37,245 nucleotides of DNA from a virus, in the IMG/VR virus record IMGVR_UViG_3300042568_001536, positions 1 to 37,245 of that record. One strand, written 5' to 3'. Positions within the stretch are counted from its first letter, which is position 1; every line of letters begins with the position of its first letter. The translations under genes were made by a program, and so were the position numbers. Of this stretch, positions 22,132 to 28,776 are shown piece by piece. The notes beneath the pieces were generated by a model that saw nothing but the letters and a program-made list of their open reading frames with translations, was not told the origin of the DNA and did not search any database.

Positions 22132-22572
22132 ATGAAAAAGCTCACTACTCTTGCCACAATCCTTTTCTGCGTCATAGGGGCTCCCGTAGCTCAGTCGGAG
22201 GGCATCCCTCCTGGGTGCTACATCACGGATTCGGAAAGGAATTTATTTGGGCAGACTTTTGGTTACGTTCCGAGGTGCTTTGTCGCATCGGACAACTATT
22301 ACAACTGGTTTACTCACAACCAATATGGCCGAACCGAGATGAGCGTTTTCTATGGTCCAGCCGTCGAAGCCATCCTTTACGCAGATTACCAAGACCTTAA
22401 TGCCTGTATGGGGGCTCATAACTCCCTCCTGGCAGATCACCAAGCTTTAACCGGTAACTATAACGCAGCAACTGCTAACCTTAACGCAGCAACTGCGGAC
22501 AACAAGGCCCGTATTACCTTGGAGAAAAAGCTCCGAAAGGCGTGTGGGTCGAAATGCAAGCGGATCAAGTAG
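22132..22572 (+). CDS. small exported protein
   Basis: 146 residues; AAGGGGGAAAT precedes the ATG. The N-terminus MKKLTTLATILFCVIGAPVA followed by QS/EG is a Sec signal peptide. The mature part has four or more cysteines (GCYITD, CFVAS, CMGAH, CGSKC), suggesting disulphides in the periplasm or outside. Residues 105-130 contain the repeat LNAATA and look coiled-coil. It may act on the host envelope. No family recognised. Confidence 0.7.
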   Translation: MKKLTTLATILFCVIGAPVAQSEGIPPGCYITDSERNLFGQTFGYVPRCFVASDNYYNWFTHNQYGRTEMSVFYGPAVEAILYADYQDLNACMGAHNSLLADHQALTGNYNAATANLNAATADNKARITLEKKLRKACGSKCKRIK

Positions 22573-22597
22573 CTAAAATGGGTCGTCTTCGACGGGA

Positions 22598-22605
22598 GAT
22601 AAATA
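22598..22605 (+). promoter_or_regulatory. late promoter variant GATAAATA
   Basis: Nine nt before ATG 22615; predicted leader 4 nt. Confidence 0.65.
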
Positions 22606-22614
22606 CCTCCCGTC

Positions 22615-23058
22615 ATGAAGACCTTCTTACAATTCATAGTTGAGCGCCTTGGGCTGCCTGAGAAGCTCCCAAGCGGTACCGTTCTCCACATGCAGGAGAT
22701 TGACCACCCATCTGACCGAGGCAGAAAAGCCCATATGGTAGTAGCCTACCATCCCGACGCCTCAACCGACGACACAAGCTATGCCAGGAGTGAGATTGTA
22801 AAACATGCTAAGGAGCACCCAGCGGGAATGGGGCCTCAGCATGGGATAGGATTTGCAATATTTCACAAGGACCCTAGGGGAAAGGGTTTCCGGGCACATA
22901 AGCTTCATACTGACTATGGGTGGCAGCGAAGAGGGGTCGCCACGGCAATGTATGACCATGCCCGAGAGAAGGGGCTAGCGATTAAACCATCAAGTGACCA
23001 AAGCGAGAAGGGAAAGCTTTTCTGGAAAGGATATAAGAAGCACCTAAAGGCTAACTAG
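22615..23058 (+). CDS. putative packaged GNAT-like acetyltransferase
   Basis: 147 residues. The first ten, MKTFLQFIVE, closely resemble the classical T4 capsid-targeting peptide, with a cut site IVE|R. The C-terminal half has YGWQRRGVATAMYDHAREKG (Q104-A109), which matches the acetyl-CoA pyrophosphate loop (Q/RxxGxG/A) of GNAT enzymes, followed by a C-terminal strand/helix region (SDQSEKGKLFWKGY). It lacks a recognisable substrate motif. It would be carried in the capsid and acetylate a host or phage target. Confidence 0.65.
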   Translation: MKTFLQFIVERLGLPEKLPSGTVLHMQEIDHPSDRGRKAHMVVAYHPDASTDDTSYARSEIVKHAKEHPAGMGPQHGIGFAIFHKDPRGKGFRAHKLHTDYGWQRRGVATAMYDHAREKGLAIKPSSDQSEKGKLFWKGYKKHLKAN

Positions 23059-23258
23059 AGAGATTGCCTGTCCGACTCATAGCACAGGTCTTCAAAGGTA
23101 TTGGCATCGATCCCTGTCGTCTTAAAAAAGAAGGCTTGGGTGTCTTCGTAGTTAAAGCCCATAGACCGTAGCTGGTCGACTACCTTGGAAAACATTACCA
23201 GGTCGCTGGTTTGAATTGACTTTTGGGCTGCTTCTTTCAACGTGAGTCGGTTAGTCAT
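23055..23258 (-). CDS. small hypothetical protein
   Basis: 67 residues from the ATG at 23258, chosen because GGAGG is 6 nt upstream. Helical (LTLKEAAQKSIQTSDLVMFS, VVDQLRSMGFNYEDTQAFFF), similar in style to small helical adaptors. Last gene of the three-gene - strand operon 23673-23055, convergent with the GNAT-like gene (4-nt overlap). No family recognised. Confidence 0.65.
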   Translation of the reverse strand: MTNRLTLKEAAQKSIQTSDLVMFSKVVDQLRSMGFNYEDTQAFFFKTTGIDANTFEDLCYESDRQSL

Positions 23259-23273
23259 ATTCATCCTCCGTGT

Positions 23274-23480
23274 CTAGTTAGACAAGATTGACTGGTACCT
23301 GGGCCGCAAGCTTGAAACCTTAAATTCTATATAATCTCGCTTAGCTCCTTTGTAGTCCTCATCCTCTTGAAAGGTTTTCAGCCACTGAGCTTCGGTCTCT
23401 GGAGAAACGTCGCGAATGTGCTCCCATAGCCCTGAAATACGTTTTAGGCCCCAGAGGGACTTAGGCTTTTTATGCGTCAT
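23274..23480 (-). CDS. small hypothetical protein
   Basis: 68 residues starting MTHKKPKSLWGLKRISGLWE; GGAGG is 9 nt upstream. Basic N-terminus, then an acidic centre (FQEDEDYKGAKRD). The start overlaps the end of the upstream gene, so translation is coupled. No family recognised. Confidence 0.65.
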   Translation of the reverse strand: MTHKKPKSLWGLKRISGLWEHIRDVSPETEAQWLKTFQEDEDYKGAKRDYIEFKVSSLRPRYQSILSN

Positions 23481-23673
23481 AAGACCGAGCCTCCTTCACA
23501 AACCTCTCAGACTGTATAGCTCCACCACCTTGGACTGTAATCTCGACGTCCAGGCGCTCCGGGCGAAGTCCGGTCTGCTGGCAATAGAGCTTTGCCTCTC
23601 GTTTGGAGGTAAAAGTCTGGGTTGTCTCTTGGCCGTCTGATGTAATAGTTTTGATGGTATATTTTCGTCTCAT
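23470..23673 (-). CDS. small hypothetical protein
   Basis: 67 residues from the ATG at 23673: MRRKYTIKTITSDGQETTQT, beta-rich then a helix (SKREAKLYCQQTGLRPE). There is no ribosome site in front, consistent with a very short or absent leader; the early-type motif ends 12 nt upstream. First gene of a three-gene operon. Confidence 0.6.
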   Translation of the reverse strand: MRRKYTIKTITSDGQETTQTFTSKREAKLYCQQTGLRPERLDVEITVQGGGAIQSERFVKEARSYDA

Positions 23674-23685
23674 ACTAAGACCATC

Positions 23686-23699
23686 GTCCGCCTTCAAAC
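23686..23699 (-). promoter_or_regulatory. early-type motif GTTTGAAGGCGGAC
   Basis: 12 nt upstream of the first ATG of the operon 23673-23055. TAGTAT 12 nt further on overlaps the start codon, so the real -10 position here is unclear. Confidence 0.5.
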
Positions 23700-23759
23700 G
23701 TCACTTTAGCGTTCCAATGAAAAATACGCAAATTGCGCACGAAATTTATCTTTTATTAA

Positions 23760-23767
23760 GATAAATA
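23760..23767 (+). promoter_or_regulatory. late promoter variant GATAAATA
   Basis: Seven nt before ATG 23775; predicted leader 2 nt. Confidence 0.7.
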
Positions 23768-23774
23768 CCTGGCT

Positions 23775-24068
23775 ATGGCCGCTCAGACAGACAAGGTTAT
23801 CATCGCAAATACCGATTACGAATTAGGGCCGGAGACTGCCCACGGTAGACAGGTTCATTACAGAGGGAAGCAGGTAGGATCAATTTTCTACATTACCTCC
23901 GCTGAAACTGGCGAGCATGTTCGCTTCCTAGCTCTGGTTCAGATTTACAAAACCAGCTCACAATTTATCACCAGATGCCTAGGTGAATTTCTGACATTAG
24001 ATGGGGCTCTTGCTGATATTACAGCTACTCATTTCAACGAATCGAAAAAAGAACCTTTGAGAGGGTAA
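23775..24068 (+). CDS. small late protein, paralogue of cargo domain
   Basis: 97 residues. It lacks a clear capsid tag, but the body (VHYRGKQVGSIFYITSAETG ... RCLGEFLTLDGALADITATH) matches the small domain in the proteins at 13240 and 14884 (R.LGEF.T.DEA.A). No ribosome site; late box directly in front. Perhaps a cytoplasmic or tag-less form of the packaged domain. Function unknown. Confidence 0.6.
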   Translation: MAAQTDKVIIANTDYELGPETAHGRQVHYRGKQVGSIFYITSAETGEHVRFLALVQIYKTSSQFITRCLGEFLTLDGALADITATHFNESKKEPLRG

Positions 24069-24098
24069 TGCTCGCCGCATCACTCACTCTAGTACCGT
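24064..24098 (+). promoter_or_regulatory. putative middle promoter (GGTAATGCTC-N19-TACCGT)
   Basis: Box at 24064-24073, TACCGT at 24093-24098; predicted start about 24105, where a structured region without an ORF begins. Confidence 0.6.
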
Positions 24099-24104
24099 AG
24101 GATA

Positions 24105-24196
24105 ATGGGTGTCGGGGCAGGGAGGTAGCCAGCCCTCAATAAGCCGACCAGCGCGACCGCAGTAGTACCCGTGAGTGCTTGAGCTAAGCCTTTTTT
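24105..24196 (+). ncRNA. candidate structured small RNA
   Basis: From the predicted start, GGGT pairs with ACCC near 24170, enclosing GTCGG/CCGAC with an inner AGGG/CCCT stem, and a GCG/CGC hairpin. A weak stem GCTT/AAGC then runs into six T residues (24191-24196), which could end transcription. No ORF fits. The fold is a by-eye proposal. Confidence 0.35.
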
Positions 24197-24212
24197 CCCG
24201 GAAAGGTTTCAT

Positions 24213-24289
24213 TGGGCGCTTGTTGGGGAGTGGACCTAATGGCTCTTAAGGCTCCTCGCGTCGAATCCGTTCGAGTCGGATGCGCCCGC
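24213..24289 (+). ncRNA. tRNA-like element (degenerate)
   Basis: GGGCGC (24214-24219) and GCGCCC (24282-24287) can form an acceptor-like stem 74 nt apart. In front of the 3' strand is a perfect T-arm, ATCCG-TTCGAGT-CGGAT. I could not fold convincing D and anticodon arms (CTCTTAA would give anticodon CTT but lacks a flanking stem), and no CCA is encoded. It could be a decayed tRNA or a tRNA mimic. Confidence 0.3.
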
Positions 24290-24373
24290 TTTGTTTACTC
24301 TAGTCAGATGCACGAGGCATGAGTGAGATCAAAGGTTATATCCATCATTACACACCCGATAAGGACACTTCAC

Positions 24374-24571
24374 ATGGCCTACGTAGAACGTCAGGCGAGA
24401 AGGGTCTTGGGACTTCCCCGAAAGTACACCGAATGGGACCTGCACGTGGCGTACCGGGCACTTGTGTCAAAACATCATCCTAATCTTGGAGGTAACCGGC
24501 TGGCTTGGGCTACAATTAACGGTGCTTTTGATCTCCTACGAAAACGATTTGATGGTACCACGGGGAATTGA
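24374..24571 (+). CDS. J-domain-like protein with HPN in place of HPD
   Basis: 65 residues from the ATG at 24374 (AAGGA is 9 nt upstream; a GTG at 24323 would add 17 residues). VLGLPRKYTEWDLHVAYRAL and VSKHHPNLGGNRLAWATING form helices II-III of a J domain, closely similar to residues 33-80 of the protein at 24649. The invariant HPD tripeptide is HPN (35-37). HPD is needed to stimulate Hsp70, so this copy may compete with working J proteins. It carries no capsid tag. Confidence 0.65.
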   Translation: MAYVERQARRVLGLPRKYTEWDLHVAYRALVSKHHPNLGGNRLAWATINGAFDLLRKRFDGTTGN

Positions 24572-24594
24572 TCCGGGGAGCGAGGCGGCACTTC

Positions 24595-24602
24595 TATAAA
24601 TA
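24595..24602 (+). promoter_or_regulatory. late promoter TATAAATA
   Basis: Consensus box 46 nt before ATG 24649; here the leader would be about 40 nt. Confidence 0.7.
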
Positions 24603-24648
24603 GACTCGTTACGACCAGAAAGGTCTCTCTATTGAACGCTACTCGCAT

Positions 24649-25401
24649 ATGTCCAAGAAGACGCTTCAAGATTTAATACAAGAGCAAATAGATAAGGATT
24701 TCCGTTCCCTCGTTGAGAGTATGAGCCACGATGAGGCAAGGTCTGTCCTTGGTCTGGAACCTGATCACTCCGAGGATGAATTGAAGACTGCCTTCCGGGC
24801 AGCATCAAAACGACATCATCCTGACCTAGGTGGAAGTCCTGAAGCAATGAAGCATGTAAATGCTGCGTATGAGAAATTAAAGGGAGCCGGTGGGCATTTC
24901 CATGCTGACCAAGGAGGAGACCCAATCTTCAACAAACTCAGGCATCCTGATTCTGACGTAAGAGCAAATGCAATTCAGCATCCTAACGTGCAGCATCATC
25001 ATATCGACCATGCTTTGAATGATAATGACTACTGGGTAAGGTTAAAGGCCGTCTCTCATCCTAATGCTCAACCTCATCACATCGACAAAGCCCTTGATGA
25101 TAAAGACTCAATGGTAGCAAATGCCGCTATGGAGCATCCAAACGCAACCCATGACAATATCTCTAAGGGGCTTCGTCATGAGGACGAGTCCGTAAGAGAG
25201 GACGCAATTCGACATCCTAACTCCCACGAAGGGCACATTGACCAGGCGCTTAACGATGACAGTAGCTTCGTGAGGTTCGCGGCAATGGAGCATCCCAAGG
25301 TTCACATTGGACACATCGAAAAAGGCCTTCACGATGAGGACGAAGATGTACGAAAGCTTGCAATCGACCACCTTCGGCGGCGCGGTGCTTTCAAAGCCTA
25401 A
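24649..25401 (+). CDS. putative packaged J-domain/solenoid protein
   Basis: 250 residues. A tag-like start (KKTLQDLIQEQIDKDFRSLV) is followed by a J domain at 26-80 with intact HPD (57-59, ASKRHHPDLGG) and then six or so solenoid units of about 25 residues (HPNVQHHHIDHALNDNDYWV and following), related to those at 4154 and 12118. The J domain should recruit and activate host DnaK and the solenoid should bind a client. The tag lacks the usual AE|A site (IQE|Q), so packaging is less sure than for the others. Confidence 0.7.
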   Translation: MSKKTLQDLIQEQIDKDFRSLVESMSHDEARSVLGLEPDHSEDELKTAFRAASKRHHPDLGGSPEAMKHVNAAYEKLKGAGGHFHADQGGDPIFNKLRHPDSDVRANAIQHPNVQHHHIDHALNDNDYWVRLKAVSHPNAQPHHIDKALDDKDSMVANAAMEHPNATHDNISKGLRHEDESVREDAIRHPNSHEGHIDQALNDDSSFVRFAAMEHPKVHIGHIEKGLHDEDEDVRKLAIDHLRRRGAFKA

Positions 25402-25412
25402 ACCCTTAAAGC

Positions 25413-25426
25413 GTCAGCCTTCGAAC
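25413..25426 (-). promoter_or_regulatory. diverged early-type motif GTTCGAAGGCTGAC
   Basis: Points into the end of the solenoid gene with no - strand gene downstream; probably a relic or a non-promoter use of the motif. Confidence 0.3.
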
Positions 25427-25503
25427 AAGCTGTTGAATCCGCTTGCGTTTTCAAACTCCTAAAAAGTGTTCTGAATCGACGCTCAAGGAAGGTTAAGAAT
25501 TGT

Positions 25504-25531
25504 GTTTGAAGGCGGAACTTCCTGTGATAAT
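25504..25531 (+). promoter_or_regulatory. early-type promoter (motif plus GATAAT)
   Basis: GTTTGAAGGCGGAA at 25504-25517, with GATAAT at 25526-25531 (12 nt after GTTTGAAGGC). Start about 25538, upstream of the gene at 25559. Confidence 0.6.
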
Positions 25532-25558
25532 AGCCATCTCACACGAACGTGGGTATGT

Positions 25559-25789
25559 ATGACTAAACATGTTGGCTTTATTGTGCAGGTTGGGGACACG
25601 AAGAGCTTCTGCTCCACTATGACCCGAGCAATCATGCTGGGAAGACTACTGTGCAACGTTTACAGGCGCGATTCATTCTCCATTACACTTACAATTACCG
25701 GGGATTCGGTTACGTTTTCAAAAGACACAGTTGTTGAGCAAAAGCCCCTCTTGGCGAAATTCAAGAAGATGGTGCCCGAGTCCGCCTAA
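25559..25789 (+). CDS. small hypothetical protein
   Basis: 76 residues from ATG 25559 (an open frame extends upstream through the promoter, which is not credible). MTKHVGFIVQVGDTKSFCST, beta-rich C-terminal half (FSITLTITGDSVTFSKDTVV). It follows an early-type promoter on the + strand, an exception to the rule that such genes are on -. No family recognised. Confidence 0.55.
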   Translation: MTKHVGFIVQVGDTKSFCSTMTRAIMLGRLLCNVYRRDSFSITLTITGDSVTFSKDTVVEQKPLLAKFKKMVPESA

Positions 25790-25978
25790 AGGGGCCAAAT
25801 TGCACTTCTCTCCGGATTCAAGGTTGCTACCTGATTCTGAAACACATCCCGAATAAGAGAACCCGGATGAGTTTTCAACCATTCACTTTGCCTGTTAAAA
25901 CGTCAATAAAAGTGTGAGAAAGATATCCCATCGACGGCAGCTGCTGTCGGGTTAAGCATATAAATGCCAGAGGGAGAT

Positions 25979-26467
25979 ATGTTCATAGATACGCTTATAA
26001 CCGGGATAGAAGCAGGAAATACGACCAACCCTTTTGTTCTCGTTGAGTACTGTAAACAAGGAGCAATGGCTCAGAATATTGTGATGCGACGAGATCTGGC
26101 CTCATGGAAGGACGGTCAGCAACTAGTCGCGACCTATCTATGGCACAACAGGGTGGCGGACCAAGATACTATCGTAAGGGTTGTGTCAGCGCTTGATCAT
26201 TGGCTGGATGAAAAGAGGGAAGAGCTCCTGGAATTAGTGCTGAACTTCGGGCATGTCTACGTTGAAAAATACACAATCCTCTACTCCCAACACGACATCA
26301 TTGAGGAGCAGGCGACATGGGAAGAGTCTCATAAGCTTAAACGGTTTAACTTCAAGGTAAGCCCGTTTTGGATCGTTATAAGTGAGGAGAAAGACGGTAT
26401 CACACGCGCTCCTCTGGCTATTTTTGATAGACGTGATTTAGGGGATTTCTTCAGGTATCAATTGTAA
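25979..26467 (+). CDS. hypothetical protein
   Basis: 162 residues from the ATG at 25979, behind GAGGGAGAT; an ATG at 25964 is the alternative. TATAAATG at 25959-25966 is close to a late box and would start about 7 nt before this ATG. Alpha/beta sequence (FIDTLITGIEAGNTTNPFVL; SALDHWLDEKREELLELVLN) ending GDFFRYQL. No family recognised. Confidence 0.65.
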   Translation: MFIDTLITGIEAGNTTNPFVLVEYCKQGAMAQNIVMRRDLASWKDGQQLVATYLWHNRVADQDTIVRVVSALDHWLDEKREELLELVLNFGHVYVEKYTILYSQHDIIEEQATWEESHKLKRFNFKVSPFWIVISEEKDGITRAPLAIFDRRDLGDFFRYQL

Positions 26468-26479
26468 GTAGCCTTATCC

Positions 26480-26573
26480 AAGGGAAAGAGGGGGGAGTGT
26501 GGAGATGTCGCATCTTCACAAGCAACACACATCCCAGACCCAACCAGCGCTCGGCTCCTCTCTCTTTCCCCTT
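26480..26573. terminator. possible bidirectional terminator hairpin
   Basis: AAGGGAAAGAG (26480-26490) pairs with CTCTTTCCCCTT (26562-26573) with one bulge, across a 70-nt loop between convergent genes. The loop is long, so termination is plausible but not certain. Confidence 0.35.
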
Positions 26574-26579
26574 CTTGCT

Positions 26580-26783
26580 TTACCTGCTCCCTATCTCGGC
26601 GGGTATGTTGCCTTCTACTACTGACAGAAACGCATCAAAAAATGAGGTCGAAGTTGGCATATCCGCCCAGACCCGATTGACATATAGAATCTCGGCTTCG
26701 TTCATAAAATCGTATATGGAAGGCTGATACTTGGATGACGATAGGTACTGCTGATATATCTCATAGGCCCGAAATCGGTTCAT
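26580..26783 (-). CDS. small hypothetical protein
   Basis: 67 residues starting MNRFRAYEIYQQYLSSSKYQ; GGGGTGAG precedes the ATG. Helical, with a Tyr-rich start. Second gene of the - strand pair that begins at 27226; 11 nt separate them. No family recognised. Confidence 0.6.
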   Translation of the reverse strand: MNRFRAYEIYQQYLSSSKYQPSIYDFMNEAEILYVNRVWADMPTSTSFFDAFLSVVEGNIPAEIGSR

Positions 26784-26794
26784 GGCTCACCCCG

Positions 26795-27226
26795 TTAAAA
26801 CCTGGAAGGCTTAAAAATTACAGCATCCCTTACCCCGTCCAGGATGTCCGTGACGTTTCGTGGATCGCTTGAGCGATACTTGGCTTGCGAGACCGCAGCA
26901 ATCCCACCAGCGACCTGCTTAGGCTCATTAAACTGAATTTCTGCTTTGAGGCTCGGGTGTCCTTTTATGATTGCCGGGAGCTTCGAGAAGCTGTGACTTG
27001 CGTAGTAATAGTCGTACGAATCACTTCGCTTTCGCTTCTGTCTAAATGTCACCTTTACCGCTTCGTCATACTGAGCATAGCTGCACCGAGTGACCTCTTT
27101 GACTGAGATAGGAGTCACATAGGCATATCCAAAATCGGACAGTCCCACGAGGGTTACGTCGCCTGCGTTTGAGAGGGTTTCGATGAATTGATCGAGCTCT
27201 GTTTTTGGGCAGTATGTGTTTGTCAT
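26795..27226 (-). CDS. hypothetical protein
   Basis: 143 residues from the second of two ATGs (27232 and 27226): TACAAT at 27238-27233 puts the transcription start exactly at 27226, and there is no ribosome site, so the mRNA would be leaderless. Sequence is alpha/beta with a basic Tyr-rich centre (KRKRSDSYDYYYASHSFSKL). An early-type motif lies at 27251. No family recognised. Confidence 0.6.
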   Translation of the reverse strand: MTNTYCPKTELDQFIETLSNAGDVTLVGLSDFGYAYVTPISVKEVTRCSYAQYDEAVKVTFRQKRKRSDSYDYYYASHSFSKLPAIIKGHPSLKAEIQFNEPKQVAGGIAAVSQAKYRSSDPRNVTDILDGVRDAVIFKPSRF

Positions 27227-27250
27227 GCCCATATTGTAACCTGTTTAACA

Positions 27251-27264
27251 GTCCGCCTTCAAAC
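27251..27264 (-). promoter_or_regulatory. early-type motif GTTTGAAGGCGGAC with TACAAT
   Basis: TACAAT follows 16 nt after GTTTGAAGGC, further than in the other copies; TTGAAG-N18-TACAAT also fits a sigma-70-like spacing. The hairpin GCCTG-GTAA-CAGGC (27285-27298) just upstream may end transcription of the gene before it. Confidence 0.5.
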
Positions 27265-27316
27265 CCTTTTTTTGATTGTTTGAAGCCTGGTAACAGGCAG
27301 TTAGGGCGTGTGCGGC

Positions 27317-27580
27317 TTAGATCCAAGTAAACAGGACTGGACAGCCTGCTTTTACGAAAGCGTTGCGAACTCGCTCCTTAAGAGCCTCGGTTACTTTTAT
27401 TGATGGCACCTGAAGGCTAGGGCAGAATGTTCTTTTGCGAGAGTCCTTATCGCCCATAAGAGACGTAAGGGCATAGTGAGGGCGTGCGGTAAGAGCTTCT
27501 TTAAGCTCATTGTCGGCCAGTCGGGGAAGATCATCGGCACGATACGCGATAACCTCAGTACGTGAGTGTGAAAGAGTCAT
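27317..27580 (-). CDS. small hypothetical protein
   Basis: 87 residues starting MTLSHSRTEVIAYRADDLPR. Helical centre (ADNELKEALTARPHYALTSL) and a C-terminal KAGCPVLFTWI. AAAGG sits only 2 nt from the ATG, too close for a normal ribosome site. About 90 nt downstream of the larger gene at 27674. No family recognised. Confidence 0.55.
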   Translation of the reverse strand: MTLSHSRTEVIAYRADDLPRLADNELKEALTARPHYALTSLMGDKDSRKRTFCPSLQVPSIKVTEALKERVRNAFVKAGCPVLFTWI

Positions 27581-27673
27581 AACCTTTAACCAAATGACCT
27601 AAACGTTGGTGGTGGGTGCCATGTATTTAGGGTTCGGTTTCAAATAGGTCGACGTCTTCCCCGCAGCTGCAGC

Positions 27674-28315
27674 CTAGGCAACTTCAATTGAAGCGGCCTC
27701 ACAGGCCTTCTCCTCTGGAAGCTCCTGATCCATTCGCTCAACGTCATTCAGAAGGGTAAGAAGAGCGTTCAGGTCATATGCCTCTCGTCCGTTTATCATA
27801 ACCCTTACATCTCCGGGAGCTATTGCAGAGTCGTTTATGGCGATAGTGACTGGGCCTGGTCGCTTCTGATTCGGATTGGTAACCAGAAAGAGTCTTTTGG
27901 CTGTTATTTGTCCGTTTTGGTAGGTACCAAACATTTCACAAAGCCATCGTGGGGCCTTTGAAAGGGCATAGTCGAGCGATGAAGCCAGGGAGGAGTGTCC
28001 GCCTGATATCTGATTCTCAACTGACTGGATCTGCTGTGAAATTAGGTGCCTAATGAACAGGGATGAAATTGCTCGAACCGCTGAAGTCCATTGAAAGCTT
28101 CCTGCTCCTCGAAACGCCCCAGGCGTCTTGCCCCTAATGCAACGCAAGGGCTCCCCACTAAAAGAGGTAAATTTGGTCTCTGCAAGCTCGTAGCCGCTTT
28201 TAGTATTAAAGAAGTGGATCTCAAATGCTCTCTTCATAGGCTCCTTGTACTCGTTTAGACGTAACAGATCGAACCGCTTTTTAACTTCGAGTACACCATT
28301 AACACTGAGCCGCAT
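27674..28315 (-). CDS. hypothetical protein, possibly autoregulated
   Basis: 213 residues starting MRLSVNGVLEVKKRFDLLRL. Central part IRHLISQQIQSVENQISGGH is helical; later VTIAINDSAIAPGDVRVMIN is beta-rich; the acidic tail ends EEKACEAASIEVA. Two palindromes lie just upstream (28331-28365), suggesting control by a dimeric DNA-binding protein. No family recognised. Confidence 0.6.
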   Translation of the reverse strand: MRLSVNGVLEVKKRFDLLRLNEYKEPMKRAFEIHFFNTKSGYELAETKFTSFSGEPLRCIRGKTPGAFRGAGSFQWTSAVRAISSLFIRHLISQQIQSVENQISGGHSSLASSLDYALSKAPRWLCEMFGTYQNGQITAKRLFLVTNPNQKRPGPVTIAINDSAIAPGDVRVMINGREAYDLNALLTLLNDVERMDQELPEEKACEAASIEVA

Positions 28316-28330
28316 GACCTACAAGCAGAA

Positions 28331-28365
28331 ATTAACCGAACCGGTTAATCAGGTATTGAATACCT
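28331..28365. promoter_or_regulatory. two adjacent palindromes (operator-like)
   Basis: ATTAACCG-AAC-CGGTTAAT (28331-28349) and AGGTATT-G-AATACCT (28351-28365), both perfect, between the divergent genes at 28315 (-) and 28483 (+). They may bind the XRE regulator encoded at 29384. Confidence 0.55.
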
Positions 28366-28482
28366 AGGTGTCTTAATGTATTAACGATCATGAGACTAAA
28401 GACATATTCCGCTAGATAGTTTCTGAAATCTTGGTAGTATTTCATCCTGTCTAGCAAACCCATTTTGTTAAGGGGATGATAT

Positions 28483-28698
28483 ATGAAGCTTAAGGAACTT
28501 GTTCATTGGGATCAAAGCGGCGGCGCCGGTTCACCTGCTTTCTGGGTGGATGAAGAGACTGGAGATTTTTTCTTCCAGGGATACAAGGTGGAAACAGGCG
28601 TTCGCGAAGAGACCAAGTGTCCAGGGCATGAGGACCTAGTTCGAGTGCCAGCAAGCTTTTGGACGCAGCTCAAGGCTTACGCGAAAGATTCGAAGTAA
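28483..28698 (+). CDS. small acidic protein of the DUF6879/XRE cassette
   Basis: 71 residues; AAGGGGATGAT precedes the ATG. MKLKELVHWDQSGGAGSPAF, WVDEETGDFFFQGYKVETGV and EDLVRVPASFW resemble short proteins that in Actinobacteria lie next to DUF6879 and XRE-DUF5753 genes (xxCPALYxTDxGTxxVQGxxVxxxxxVxIP-type). Here the first Cys is replaced by Ser/Gly. A strong hairpin ends the gene. Role unknown; probably part of a signalling or toxin-antitoxin-like set. Confidence 0.55.
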   Translation: MKLKELVHWDQSGGAGSPAFWVDEETGDFFFQGYKVETGVREETKCPGHEDLVRVPASFWTQLKAYAKDSK

Positions 28699-28712
28699 GT
28701 TTTGACAAGTTA

Positions 28713-28748
28713 CCAAGGGGCGCTGAAATATGCGCCCCTTGGTTATTC
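28713..28748 (+). terminator. strong hairpin, terminator or attenuator
   Basis: CCAAGGGGCGC (28713-28723) and GCGCCCCTTGG (28732-28742): perfect 11-bp stem, 8-nt loop, then TTATTC. It lies between the small acidic gene and the DUF6879-like gene and could lower expression of the genes behind it. Confidence 0.65.
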
Positions 28749-28776
28749 GCTCTATTTGAATAATGAGATATCAACC

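Noticed and set aside
22083-22400. 105-residue reading frame on +
   Set aside because: Overlaps the signal-peptide gene in another frame; the latter has a strong ribosome site and sensible sequence.
26497-26727. 76-residue frame on + between convergent genes
   Set aside because: Spans the hairpin and the complement of the - strand gene at 26580; no ribosome site.
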